From: Paenibacillus periandrae
GTDB taxonomy: Bacteria > Bacillota > Bacilli > Paenibacillales > NBRC-103111
NCBI RefSeq assembly: GCF_022458865.1
Contig: NZ_JAJNMU010000002.1
Location: forward strand, 457,853-521,852
Reading direction: 5' to 3'
Length of the DNA stretch: 64,000 bases
The notes beneath the pieces are model-generated. The model had not been told where the DNA came from, ran no database searches, and was given only the letters and a program-made list of their open reading frames with translations. Each line of letters starts with the position of its first letter. Positions within the stretch are counted from its first letter, which is position 1. The position numbers and the translations under genes are program-made. Of this stretch, positions 35,310 through 44,012 are shown piece by piece.

Positions 35310-35903
35310 TTATCGTGGCTTTAACGTATCAGACAAAAAGCTGAAATAATCCTGCATATTAAAAGAAGCGGGAGCAGAAGTTAAAGAAGAACGGATGCGC
35401 AAGCCAAGTGAAATTAACACAAACAAACCTGCTGTTTTGTCCGCATCGATCGCATTTGGAATGACACCATGCTGCTGTCCGGTTATAATCCATTGTTTGG
35501 AAAAACTGAGTGTTTGCTCATAAAACTCTTCCAGCACTTCCGCAACCTCGGGCTGATCCTCCTTGCCAATCAAATATTTCAATACTTTGTTCGACACATC
35601 CGCGGGATCATCCAAATGATGAAGGGTTTCCGTTATTTTTCGTAAGGGTCCCTCAAAGTCCTTATCTCCACGCTCAACCTCTCCCATGAAGCTGCGATTG
35701 ATCATCTCATTTCTTTCCTTGAGCACCCAGGCGTAGATCTCATCTTTACTTTTTACATAATGAAAAATAGCTCCCTTGGACAAGCCCGAGTGATCCATAA
35801 TATCTTTCATCGTCAATGAATCGCAGCCCTTCTCGCGGATCAGCTCCTTGGTCGTGTCGAGCAGCTTTTGCTTCGTTTGTTGTCTTCGTTCTTCCTGTTT
35901 CAA
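35310..35903 (-). CDS. TetR/AcrR family repressor
   Basis: A 197-residue repressor. The helix-turn-helix is at residues 10-55 (KQKLLDTTKELIREKGCDSLTMKDIMDHSGLSKGAIFHYVKSKDE). The start is a TTG at 35903, seven bases after GGAGGTG, with no ATG nearby. It leads a two-gene operon with the DUF2269 protein. Its promoter contains a near-perfect 23-bp operator in the spacer, so autorepression is very likely. The ligand is unknown. Confidence 0.9.
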   Translation of the reverse strand: MKQEERRQQTKQKLLDTTKELIREKGCDSLTMKDIMDHSGLSKGAIFHYVKSKDEIYAWVLKERNEMINRSFMGEVERGDKDFEGPLRKITETLHHLDDPADVSNKVLKYLIGKEDQPEVAEVLEEFYEQTLSFSKQWIITGQQHGVIPNAIDADKTAGLFVLISLGLRIRSSLTSAPASFNMQDYFSFLSDTLKPR

Positions 35904-35945
35904 GAAGTAACACCTCCGTAAATGATCAGTTTATTAGTTAATTTG

Positions 35946-35974
35946 ATTATACATACCGACCATCGGTTTGTAAA
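35946..35974 (-). promoter_or_regulatory. TetR promoter with embedded operator
   Basis: Minus-strand TTTACA (35969-35974), 17-base spacer, TATAAT (35946-35951). The spacer and box edges are a 23-bp dyad (35950-35972): TACATACCGA, CCA, TCGGTTTGTA, nine of ten positions symmetric. Classical TetR-type steric repression is the likely mechanism. Confidence 0.75.
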
Positions 35975-36044
35975 TAAAAAGAGTTGATATTCGGTTTACA
36001 AGTATGCAAAAATTGTATCAAAACCTATTATCGGAGTGAGCATC

Positions 36045-37094
36045 ATGTCTCAAAGCAAAAAGGTCACTATGCAGGAAATAGCCGATAAAGTAGGCGTATC
36101 CAAGTTCGCTGTATCCAAGGCCTTGTCTGGCAAATCAGGTATAAGTGAAGCAACCCGTGAAAAGATACACAGAGTCGCTGCCGAATACGGCTATAGAAGC
36201 AATAAAAAAAACAGCAGCCCTGATCCGCAGCCTTCCACAGATCCTGACTACAAAATAATCGGCATTCTCATCCCCAACATCAGAAGTCAGAACAAGGAAT
36301 CGGCCTATTGGGGCAAGATTCTGGAAGGAATTTCAGCTAATTTGGAGAAAAGAGGCATCGGAACGATTATCATCACTGATGATTCTCCACAAAATTTTAA
36401 CCTCGTGATTAAACCTGAGGGACTCAAAGGCGTAATCAGTGTCGGTCTTATTGCTCCCGAAATGCTTCTGGAGCTTAGAAATTTATCGATCCCTTTCGTT
36501 CTGGTCGATCATGAGGATGAATTGCTCGCTTCTGATAGTGTTTTTATGAACAGCTTTGATAGTTTACGAAGGTTAACCCATTATTTATTGGATACAGGCC
36601 ATACCCGCATCCAGTTTGTCGGAGATATTCATTATTCGAGAAGTTTTTTTGACCGATGGTGCGGGTTTAAATCCGTGATGGATGAGAAAATGAATGCTTA
36701 TTCATACAACAGCAGCCTGCTTAAGATCAAGCCGTCTGTAGATGAAGACAATTACAATCGGCTTACATCCGAGCTTGTACAGCTTTCAGGGAGTGCCTTC
36801 CCCACTGCTTTCGTATGTGCTAATGATCAAATCGCCCTGCATGTCTTGAATGTGCTGCACGAGCTCGCCATTCAGGTGCCGGAGGATTGCTCGATAACCG
36901 GCTTTGATAACAATGAAGATATCATCAAACTTTTCCCTGAATTGACAACCATCATAGCCGAGGAAGCGGCGCTTGGAGCCAAGGCCGTTGATTTATTGCT
37001 GTGGAGAATCGATAACCCTTTGATGCCATACGAAAAAGTTTTACTGCAAAGTCAAATGATTGTCAGAGGCAGCACCCGCACTTTTCAAAAATAA
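36045..37094 (+). CDS. LacI family transcriptional regulator
   Basis: A 349-residue LacI-type regulator. The helix-turn-helix and hinge are at residues 7-57 (TMQEIADKVGVSKFAVSKALSGKSGISEATREKIHRVAAEYGY), followed by a periplasmic-binding-like sugar domain (KIIGILIPNI, GVISVGLI, PTAFVCANDQIALHVLN, ITGFDNNEDI). ATG at 36045 is preferred, eight bases after GGAG; an upstream GTG overlaps that site. It sits at the head of a sugar-acid-type gene region and probably controls part of it. Confidence 0.9.
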   Translation: MSQSKKVTMQEIADKVGVSKFAVSKALSGKSGISEATREKIHRVAAEYGYRSNKKNSSPDPQPSTDPDYKIIGILIPNIRSQNKESAYWGKILEGISANLEKRGIGTIIITDDSPQNFNLVIKPEGLKGVISVGLIAPEMLLELRNLSIPFVLVDHEDELLASDSVFMNSFDSLRRLTHYLLDTGHTRIQFVGDIHYSRSFFDRWCGFKSVMDEKMNAYSYNSSLLKIKPSVDEDNYNRLTSELVQLSGSAFPTAFVCANDQIALHVLNVLHELAIQVPEDCSITGFDNNEDIIKLFPELTTIIAEEAALGAKAVDLLLWRIDNPLMPYEKVLLQSQMIVRGSTRTFQK

Positions 37095-37109
37095 GGCTTT
37101 ACATACTGC

Positions 37110-37140
37110 AACCTAACAAATTGTTTTGTTAGGTTTTATT
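37110..37140 (+). terminator. Terminator after the lacI-type gene
   Basis: AACCTAACAAA (37110-37120) / TTTGTTAGGTT (37125-37135), 11 perfect pairs and a four-base loop, then TTATTTG. The CCTAAC word occurs again near the next gene. Confidence 0.75.
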
Positions 37141-37189
37141 TGCATGATGTAAGTTTGAAATTCAAATAATCTGCTTTAATTTTATGAAT

Positions 37190-37232
37190 CCTAATAAATT
37201 AGGTTGAAATCCCACCCTGTTCATTGTACTAT
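37190..37232 (+). promoter_or_regulatory. Promoter and palindrome before the AraC-type gene
   Basis: TTGAAA (37204-37209), 17-base spacer, TACTAT (37227-37232). A perfect 14-bp palindrome CCTAATAAATTAGG (37190-37203) abuts the -35 box, a position fit for an activator. Confidence 0.6.
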
Positions 37233-37353
37233 TATCATAAATTGGTAATGTAACCGATATCATTATGGTAAAAGAAACATATTTTTGCTAACAACATAAC
37301 AAATAACCTAACAAAAAGATTGTAATCCGGAAAACCTGGTTAGGAGTGATTAC

Positions 37354-38007
37354 ATGTGTGAATATTCTTATGTGAAAGAAAAGGAGCTTTATGATACTTT
37401 CAAATCAGCCGTAGATTCCTCTGAAGTCGAGCACGTGATCGACGTCTTTTACGAATTTTTGGTCGAGAACGGTTCGAGTGAAATGCTGGTCTTGTACGAA
37501 GCTACAGTTCGTTTGCTGGTCGGAATGGAACAAAGAGTGCTGGCGGAGTTCGGGAATGATACCCGTTGCAACCAATTTGATGTCATCTCAGTGGTCACCA
37601 AAAGAAATCTCGAGGAAGTTAAAGCCTATGTACTTGAATGCTTCATGGAATTACGGGGCATTATTATGCGGAAGTTTAACTACAACCATACGAGTATTAT
37701 TATGAAAACGATCCAGAACATGGAGAATGAATTTCAGCACGCCACGCTTGACAGCCTTGCCCAAAAAGTGTACATGACACCCTCCTACCTCAGCTTGCTA
37801 TTCAAAACGAATACTGGCAAAACCTTCATCGAGCAATTAACCGACATTCGCATCGACAAAGCCAAACACCTGTTAAAGAACACACATCTAAAAAATTATG
37901 AAGTCGCTGAATCGATTGGTTATCAGGACTCCCGTTACTTCAGCCAAATATTCAAAAAAAAGGTTGGATGCTCGCCAAGTGATTATCGGGAATCAGCTAT
38001 CCACTAA
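37354..38007 (+). CDS. AraC family regulator without receiver domain
   Basis: A 217-residue protein. Residues 115-215 hold both AraC helix-turn-helix motifs (LDSLAQKVYMTPSYLSLLFKTNTGKTFIEQLTDIRIDKAKHLLKNT and YEVAESIGYQDSRYFSQIFKKKVGCSPSDYR). The first 110 residues look like the helical linker found between receiver and DNA-binding parts of YesN response regulators, but no receiver is present. Whether it was truncated long ago or works alone cannot be decided. AGGAG lies seven bases before the ATG. It probably regulates the neighbouring catabolic genes. Confidence 0.85.
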   Translation: MCEYSYVKEKELYDTFKSAVDSSEVEHVIDVFYEFLVENGSSEMLVLYEATVRLLVGMEQRVLAEFGNDTRCNQFDVISVVTKRNLEEVKAYVLECFMELRGIIMRKFNYNHTSIIMKTIQNMENEFQHATLDSLAQKVYMTPSYLSLLFKTNTGKTFIEQLTDIRIDKAKHLLKNTHLKNYEVAESIGYQDSRYFSQIFKKKVGCSPSDYRESAIH

Positions 38008-38060
38008 GCTAGGGGGGGCAATAGGCGGGATCACCGGTTTTGCCCCTTTTTAATTTCATA

Positions 38061-38966
38061 TTACAATCGAACCTGACCAGAATTCCCCTCAGTCTCTGTT
38101 CTCTTAGCATGCTCCAGCTCCTGATCCCAGGTCAGATGACGGTACTCGGCCGACTCCTGTGTGCTATCCAACCATGCTGTGAAGTCGTTCCAGATGGAAA
38201 CTGTCCATGGCGAATCGATTTGTGCTGTTGTATAGATGTCTTCCCGCAATCGAACGAAACCAAAAATATCGCGTACCTGCGACTTTTCTGCCTGAACGAC
38301 TGTAAGCTCTGCCAGATGAGGCGGGATGAACAGCACACCTGACGGTGTTCCCAGCACCACATCACCCGGAAGGCAGATCGCTTTCCCGATCCGGCACGGG
38401 GTATTGATTCCTACCATTGTGACATCCGCTATAGCTGTCGGATCACTGCCACGATAAAACACGTTGATCCCTTCAATTTCAACTATTTGCTGGTTATCAC
38501 GGATACCACCCCAGATCACGGCACCACCCCGCTTCGTTTTGGAAGCGATCGCCGTTGACAGGTTCCCGCCCACAAAGGTTCCTTGATGGACTTTATCAAA
38601 CAAATCAACCACTACAATATCGTCCTCCTGCAGCGTGTCGATGACCCATTGATTGAAAAAACCTTTTCTGTCCTCTTGCTGGTGACCATAGCTCAGTAGA
38701 GTTTCATGCAGATCCGGACGTTTGGGAACTAATACGGATGTCACGGCACGCCCTACCATCACCTGGTTCGGATGCACGATCTTGAGATCGCCTTCAAATT
38801 GAAAGGCATAGCCGTGATTCCACAAGGTGCCCCATGCTTCCTCCAAAGTAATTTTCGCCATTCGGCGTAATACATCATCCGATACCCGGGGGCGGCCATT
38901 GGCAAATCTCTCGCCCTGCCACAGTGGCGTCAATTGAATAATGTCTTCGGGATTATCATATTTCAA
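38061..38966 (-). CDS. RraA-like aldolase/demethylmenaquinone-methyltransferase-fold protein
   Basis: A protein of about 301 residues of the RraA/HMG-aldolase superfamily, often misnamed menaquinone methyltransferase. The active-site pattern GGNLSTAIA ... GGAVIWGGIRDNQ (conserved glycine, then R-D that binds the divalent metal) is seen near residues 135-160. Members split 4-hydroxy-2-oxo acids into pyruvate or oxaloacetate, which suits the sugar-acid dehydratases nearby. It is longer than RraA (about 160) because of N- and C-terminal extensions. No ATG is near the start; TTG 38966, six bases after AAGGAAGGG, is the best candidate. Confidence 0.8.
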   Translation of the reverse strand: MKYDNPEDIIQLTPLWQGERFANGRPRVSDDVLRRMAKITLEEAWGTLWNHGYAFQFEGDLKIVHPNQVMVGRAVTSVLVPKRPDLHETLLSYGHQQEDRKGFFNQWVIDTLQEDDIVVVDLFDKVHQGTFVGGNLSTAIASKTKRGGAVIWGGIRDNQQIVEIEGINVFYRGSDPTAIADVTMVGINTPCRIGKAICLPGDVVLGTPSGVLFIPPHLAELTVVQAEKSQVRDIFGFVRLREDIYTTAQIDSPWTVSIWNDFTAWLDSTQESAEYRHLTWDQELEHAKRTETEGNSGQVRL

Positions 38967-39435
38967 GTGCAGCCCTTCCTTCTCACTGATTGTATTTTCA
39001 CCTCTTATGTTAAGCAAATTTACAGATTTGTCGATGTGGTTTTTTTACGCATTTTTCGTCCAGTAACTATAAATTTTTCATCGAATTGGTAAATTCTTAT
39101 CATATTCCCCCTAACAACTGATGATATTCCCCTATATGGAATGACTAACCGTCTGTATATTGGAATAGAAAGGAGATGATTTTTTCCACTCTTCAAGCTT
39201 TTTGAATACGTTTACATGACATCCGTTTTTGTATCTCCCTGATCTATATTTATGGCCTCCAACTACCGCATCGATGGTTTTTCATCATGTGTATTTCCCC
39301 CTGCAGCAAGCTAAATTCACCCTGATAAGACTGATTAAAAAATCAAACAATATCATAAAATCCTCACCTGTGCATGTTAAATTCGCTTTGCTACACTGTG
39401 AAAGTACAAGAATCATAGGATAAGGAAGTGACTCA
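38967..39435. other. Intergenic regulatory region without genes (469 bases)
   Basis: AT-rich region between the divergent RraA-like gene and the ABC importer operon. No convincing coding frame is seen. It contains an isolated AAAGGAG at about 39172 followed by a nine-codon frame too close to it to be translated well, and the cre-like site at 39202. Confidence 0.6.
39202..39217 (+). promoter_or_regulatory. Cre-like CcpA site upstream of the ABC importer
   Basis: TTGAATACGTTTACAT matches the cre consensus WTGNAARCGNWWNCAW at all but one position. Carbon catabolite control of the importer operon is inferred. Confidence 0.55.
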
Positions 39436-40392
39436 ATGGGGGTTAAGGAAATATCCAGTATGAACACGATAGCAGAAGCTCCTGTTCGCAAAAGTAAAAA
39501 AAACTTATTCAGCAACCACTTGGAAGGGTACATATTCATCTCTCCTTGGCTGCTCGGTTTTTTACTGCTAACCGTATGGCCGATAGGACGCTCCTTTTAT
39601 TTGTCCTTCACGGAGTATTCACTTCTGGAAGAACCCGTGTGGGCGGGACTCGACAACTACACGGAAATCTTTTTCAAAGACAATCTGTTCACCAAATCGC
39701 TCGGCGTTACCTTTACGTTTGTGTTGTTTTCACTTCCACTCAAGTTATTTTTTTCATTGATGGTAGCGCTCCTCATTAACAAAAGTCTGAAAGGAATGAA
39801 TGTATACCGTACGGCGATCTACTTCCCTTCGCTAATCGGAAGCAGCGTAGCGGTATCGATCCTCTGGCGCAACCTGTTCGGTCTGGACGGCTATGTTAAT
39901 CAGATCCTCTCGTGGTTTGGTGTTCAAGGTAAAGCCTGGATCGCCAATCCCGATACTTCGCTCGGCACCATTATTTTACTCAATGTGTGGCAGTTCGGCT
40001 CTACGATGGTTATCTTTTTGGCTGGCTTACGGCAAATACCGAAGGATTTGTATGAATCTGCATCCGTGGATGGGGCAGGCAAGATACGCCAATTCTTTCA
40101 CATCACTTTGCCTATGCTCTCTCCGGTTATGTTTTTCAATCTCATCCTTGGTATCATCGGCTCCTTTCAAACGTTTACCTCTGCATTCATCATTACGGCT
40201 GGTGGACCCGCAAACTCTACGTATATGTATGCTTTTTATCTTTATGAAAAGGCTTTCAAGCATTACCAGATGGGATATGCCTCGGCGCTTGCCTGGATCC
40301 TGCTCGTGATTATAGCGATCATGACCGGCTTAAATTTCCTGGCATCCAAGTATTGGGTATTCTATGAGTCGGAAGGCGGGAATGACAAATGA
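39436..40392 (+). CDS. Carbohydrate ABC importer permease (MalF/UgpA type)
   Basis: A 318-residue permease with a cytosolic basic N-terminus and six transmembrane helices. The first helix is WLLGFLLLTVWPIGRSFYLSF; the inner-membrane EAA-like loop is SASVDGAGKIRQFFHITLPMLSP near residue 225, the contact point for the ATPase. AAGGAAGTGA precedes the ATG. It forms an operon with the next permease (four-base overlap) and the binding protein at 41481. No ATPase gene is present. Confidence 0.92.
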   Translation: MGVKEISSMNTIAEAPVRKSKKNLFSNHLEGYIFISPWLLGFLLLTVWPIGRSFYLSFTEYSLLEEPVWAGLDNYTEIFFKDNLFTKSLGVTFTFVLFSLPLKLFFSLMVALLINKSLKGMNVYRTAIYFPSLIGSSVAVSILWRNLFGLDGYVNQILSWFGVQGKAWIANPDTSLGTIILLNVWQFGSTMVIFLAGLRQIPKDLYESASVDGAGKIRQFFHITLPMLSPVMFFNLILGIIGSFQTFTSAFIITAGGPANSTYMYAFYLYEKAFKHYQMGYASALAWILLVIIAIMTGLNFLASKYWVFYESEGGNDK

Positions 40393-41225
40393 ACAGAGTT
40401 ACCAGCTTCAGCACGTTTCGCAGCCATTTCATCCTGATCCTATTTTCTTTGATCATGATTTATCCGATCTTCTGGTGGCTGGGCGCTTCGCTCAAAACGG
40501 TAACAGATATGAAATCAACATCGATCTGGCCGACCACCTTTATGTGGGAAAATTACTCCAAAGGCTGGGTATTTTCACCCAAATACAGCTTTACTACCTT
40601 TTATCTCAACACCTTGATAATGGAATTCTGGAATGTGCTCGGAGCCGTATTGAGCAGCGCGGTCGTCGCCTTTGGTTTTGCCAGACTCAAATTCAAGCTT
40701 CGTTCCTTCTGGTTCTCGGTTTTGCTGCTCACCCTGATGCTTCCCGGACAAGTTACTATCGTACCCCAGTACATCATGTTTAACAATTGGGGATTGGTAA
40801 ACAGCTATATCCCGCTTATTCTCCCGCACTTTTTTGGAGGCGGTGCCTTCTTCGTATTTCTCGTCGTTCAATTTATACGCGGGATCCCAAGAGAGCTCGA
40901 TGAGGCCGCCAAGATCGATGGAGCCTCGGTGTACAAAACATTTTCACATGTTATTTTTCCATTAATCAAGCCAGCATTGGTATCCGTAGCAATTTTCACT
41001 TTTATATGGAGCTGGGACGATTTTTTTGCACAGGTTTTATATTTAAGCTCGGTTGATAACTATACGGTTGGCCTCGCGCTTCGCATGTTCATTGATCAGT
41101 TTGAAATTCAATGGGGTCAGCTTCTCGCGATGTCCCTGCTATCGATTATTCCATCCGTCATTTTGTTCATCTCGGCACAAAAGCATTTTGTTGAAGGCAT
41201 TGCTACAACCGGCATTAAAGGATAA
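40389..41225 (+). CDS. Carbohydrate ABC importer permease (MalG/UgpE type)
   Basis: A 278-residue permease with six helices. ILFSLIMIYPIFWWLGASLKT opens the protein, and the EAA loop is DEAAKIDGASVYKTFSHVIFPLIKPAL near residue 175. Its ATG overlaps the stop of the MalF-type gene, so both halves of the channel are translated together. The C-terminus ends in EGIATTGIKG, the usual ending of this family. Confidence 0.93.
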   Translation: MNRVTSFSTFRSHFILILFSLIMIYPIFWWLGASLKTVTDMKSTSIWPTTFMWENYSKGWVFSPKYSFTTFYLNTLIMEFWNVLGAVLSSAVVAFGFARLKFKLRSFWFSVLLLTLMLPGQVTIVPQYIMFNNWGLVNSYIPLILPHFFGGGAFFVFLVVQFIRGIPRELDEAAKIDGASVYKTFSHVIFPLIKPALVSVAIFTFIWSWDDFFAQVLYLSSVDNYTVGLALRMFIDQFEIQWGQLLAMSLLSIIPSVILFISAQKHFVEGIATTGIKG

Positions 41226-41480
41226 CTACACTGAACGATCTGGGATGTTGGCCGCACCCGGATGACAGACTGACAGCTGGTATCTTCAGAAACTGGCTGC
41301 GTGAAGCGACAATGATGGATACGAATCGGATAAACAGCCTGCAGGTTCATCGGCCTCACGGAAGGCATGCAATCCATTCATGAGCTAGCCATGTTATGGA
41401 AGCGTACGCTGCGCTGTGCAGGCAGATCGATTAACGGGTGGAACCTGTACAACTATATGATCAAGGGAGTGTTATGTATA
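41226..41480. other. Gap within the ABC importer operon (255 bases)
   Basis: No gene is recognised. The frame of the binding protein is open upstream to 41367, but the codons before 41481 encode no signal peptide and are taken as untranslated. No clear terminator is visible, so transcription from the permeases into the binding-protein gene is possible. Confidence 0.5.
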
Positions 41481-42794
41481 ATGAAAGCCACTAAAAAGAC
41501 AAATATCATTGTTGCGGTGCTTGCTTTTTCATTGATTCTGACCGCTTGCTCCAAAACCGTTGAGACTACTGGCACCAGTACTCCGGCCAAGGATGCACCA
41601 GCTGCCGGCAAAAATGCCGACCTGCGGATCATGTGGTGGGGACCGGATGACCGCCATCAAGCAACTCTGAAAGCTCTCGAAATGTACTCCGCCAAAAATC
41701 CAAATATTAAATTCACTTCCGAATATATGGCGTTTGATGCCTTTTGGACCAAGCTGCCTACACTCGCTGCCTCCAATTCCATGACCGACATCCTCCAAAT
41801 GGACGGAGCTTATATTAATGAATATGCCAAAAAAGGCTTGCTTATGGATCTATCCGATGTCGATCTGAAGGGACTTGTCGATCCAAGAATCGTCAACAAC
41901 GTCAAGATTGACGGCAAATTATATGGAATTCCCCTCAGTCATAACGGTGCGGGAGTCGCCTTCAACAAAGCGGAGCTGGAGGCTGCTGGCGTGAAGCTGC
42001 CACATAAGGATTGGACATGGGATGAATATTTCACTTACATGAAGGAAGCTCATGACAAGCTGCCTAAGGGTAAATATCCGTTTACTGATAATACAAGCGT
42101 ATGGGATTGGTATCAGTTCTATCAGACGTCCAATGGCAAAGGACCGATCATGCAGGATGGAACCAAATTTAATCTGGATAAAGATCTCTGGTTCAAATTT
42201 CAACAAATGCATGAGCAATGGCGTGCTGACGGAACCCTTCCATCTGCGGAAGCCACCACGGCCTTTAAAGAAAATGATCCCAAAGCCGATGCGATGGTAT
42301 CCGGTGTGATGGCAAGAGGCGTTACTGTCGGTTCTGTTGGTGTCATGGAGACACTCAATCCGGGTAAAATTTCGGTAGTTAACAATCCTGTAGGTCCTGC
42401 TGGAGGCGGATGGGCACAAGCCACAATCTTCTTCAGTTTAAGTAAATCCACCAAATATGCGGCTGAAGGCAAGAAATTTATTCAGTGGTTTATTTCCGAT
42501 CAAGAAGTAGGCAAAACACTCGGTTTGACTCGCGGGGTTCCGATTAACGATGCGATTTACAAAACCCTGGAGCCTACCTTGAGCAAAAAAGATTTGATGG
42601 GTAAGGATCTGTTAGGCAATGCACTGGATAAGGCACTTCCGTTCTATCCGGCTCCTCAAGGCTGGTCTGATTTCACAAGCTTGTATAAATCGGAAATGGA
42701 AGCGGTCATGTTCAAAAAACAAACGATTGAACAGGCTTATGACAAAATCGTAGCCAAAGGCAAGGAAACCGAAGCGAAGCTGAACAAAAAGTAA
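41481..42794 (+). CDS. Sugar ABC importer solute-binding lipoprotein
   Basis: A 437-residue family-1 extracellular binding protein. The signal peptide ends in the lipobox LTAC near residue 20; then come LRIMWWGPDDRHQATLKALEMY and GKLYGIPLSHNGAGVAFNKAELEAAG, typical of maltose/multiple-sugar binders. The ATG at 41481 is chosen because it gives a standard signal peptide; AAGGGAGTG lies about ten bases upstream. Unlike most such operons, the binding protein follows the permeases. The ligand is probably the oligo- or sugar-acid compound degraded by the flanking enzymes (inference). Confidence 0.9.
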   Translation: MKATKKTNIIVAVLAFSLILTACSKTVETTGTSTPAKDAPAAGKNADLRIMWWGPDDRHQATLKALEMYSAKNPNIKFTSEYMAFDAFWTKLPTLAASNSMTDILQMDGAYINEYAKKGLLMDLSDVDLKGLVDPRIVNNVKIDGKLYGIPLSHNGAGVAFNKAELEAAGVKLPHKDWTWDEYFTYMKEAHDKLPKGKYPFTDNTSVWDWYQFYQTSNGKGPIMQDGTKFNLDKDLWFKFQQMHEQWRADGTLPSAEATTAFKENDPKADAMVSGVMARGVTVGSVGVMETLNPGKISVVNNPVGPAGGGWAQATIFFSLSKSTKYAAEGKKFIQWFISDQEVGKTLGLTRGVPINDAIYKTLEPTLSKKDLMGKDLLGNALDKALPFYPAPQGWSDFTSLYKSEMEAVMFKKQTIEQAYDKIVAKGKETEAKLNKK

Positions 42795-42907
42795 AGTGTC
42801 CACAGTATCCTTGTACCGTTCTGCTTCTTACTCAAGAACAGGGCGGTGTATGGTGGGACGATGCAGAACAAAGCACAGGTTTTCATTATGAGGAGGTCGG
42901 TCTATTC

Positions 42908-43912
42908 ATGCTTCAATTAGCTGAATTTTTCCCCGGATATCCAAGCAGGCTTTGGCATCTTGCCAAGCAGATGGGCGTTAATGATGCGGTTGGTCCTCTT
43001 CCCAAGGAAGATCATGGTATGAAACCATGGGATTATATGAATTTGGTGCAAATGAAACAAAGATTCGCTGATTTTGGACTTAATCTTCAAGTCATTGAAT
43101 CGGCGCCTGAGACGAACCGCATCAAGCTTGGCTTGCCCGGACGAGATGAAGAGATTGATATCATGTGCCAGTTCATCACGAATATGGGGGCTGCTGGCAT
43201 CTCTGTGCTCTGCTATAACTTTATGGCTCAATTCAATTGGTTTCGCACCTCAACCACGATCCGTACCCGTGGAGGCGCGCTGGTCTCCGGCTACGATCAT
43301 GCCTTATTAGCCAATGCGCCGTTGACCGAAGCCGGTATCGTAAGTGAGGATCAATTATGGAATAATTTGAAATACTTTCTGGAACGTATTGTACCTGTCG
43401 CGGAAAAAGCAAAGGTCAGGCTGGCCCTGCATCCCGATGATCCGCCAATCTCCCCGATTCGCGGAGTGTCACGAATTCTGCGCAGCTCGGATGCGCTGCA
43501 GCAAGCTATTGATCTGGTGCCGAGCGAATACAGCGGTATTACGTTATGCCAAGGAACACTAGCGACAGCAGGTGAGGATATCCCGACTGTGATTCGTAAG
43601 TTTGCTGCTCAGGACAAAATCTTTTTCGTTCATTTCCGTGATGTTCGCGGAACGCCAGAGAAGTTCGAGGAAACGTTTCATGATGACGGCAAAACAGATA
43701 TGCTCGAAGCTATGAAAACCTATTACGAGGTTGGTTTTCATGGTCCGGCTAGACCTGACCACGTCCCGACGATGGAGGGCGAGAATAATGATAATCCTGG
43801 CTATGAATTGCTGGGTCGCTTGTACGGTGTTGGTTACATCAGAGGATTAATGGAGGCTGCAGCTGCGGGAGAGCGCGAACGGCAAGTTCAGCTAGCGGAA
43901 CTAAAGATATAA
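42908..43912 (+). CDS. Mannonate dehydratase-like enzyme (UxuA family)
   Basis: A 334-residue TIM-barrel enzyme. It has the metal-binding and active-site blocks of UxuA: LALHPDDPPISPIRGVSRI near residue 175, ITLCQGT near 215, FVHFRDVRGTP near 240 and RPDHVPTMEGE near 282. UxuA dehydrates D-mannonate to 2-keto-3-deoxy-gluconate in hexuronate breakdown. It is slightly shorter than typical UxuA (about 350-390), so a related aldonate may be the real substrate. GAGGAGG lies 11 bases before the ATG. It is 113 bases downstream of the importer binding protein on the same strand. Confidence 0.85.
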   Translation: MLQLAEFFPGYPSRLWHLAKQMGVNDAVGPLPKEDHGMKPWDYMNLVQMKQRFADFGLNLQVIESAPETNRIKLGLPGRDEEIDIMCQFITNMGAAGISVLCYNFMAQFNWFRTSTTIRTRGGALVSGYDHALLANAPLTEAGIVSEDQLWNNLKYFLERIVPVAEKAKVRLALHPDDPPISPIRGVSRILRSSDALQQAIDLVPSEYSGITLCQGTLATAGEDIPTVIRKFAAQDKIFFVHFRDVRGTPEKFEETFHDDGKTDMLEAMKTYYEVGFHGPARPDHVPTMEGENNDNPGYELLGRLYGVGYIRGLMEAAAAGERERQVQLAELKI

Positions 43913-43942
43913 TTGAGGCTCCATTGAGGCGTGATTCATACA

Positions 43943-44010
43943 AAAAGACAGGATTCGGAATTGCGAATGACGGCCTCGGCCGACGGTTCGCTTTTCTGAA
44001 TCCTGTTTGT
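43943..44010. terminator. Hairpin between UxuA-like and enolase-family genes
   Basis: ACAGGATTC (43948-43956) pairs with GAATCCTGT (43998-44006), with an inner GCGAA/TTCGC helix and GGCC core. TTTGTATTT follows on the plus strand and a run of A on the left supplies T to the minus strand. It serves both convergent genes. Confidence 0.75.
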
Positions 44011-44012
44011 AT

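Noticed and set aside
39172..39210. Nine-codon leader peptide after AAAGGAG in the gap before the ABC importer
   Set aside because: The ATG touches the ribosome site without spacing, and no attenuator hairpin follows.
41367..41480. In-frame upstream extension of the solute-binding protein
   Set aside because: It would bury the signal peptide 38 residues inside the protein, which is not compatible with a lipoprotein.
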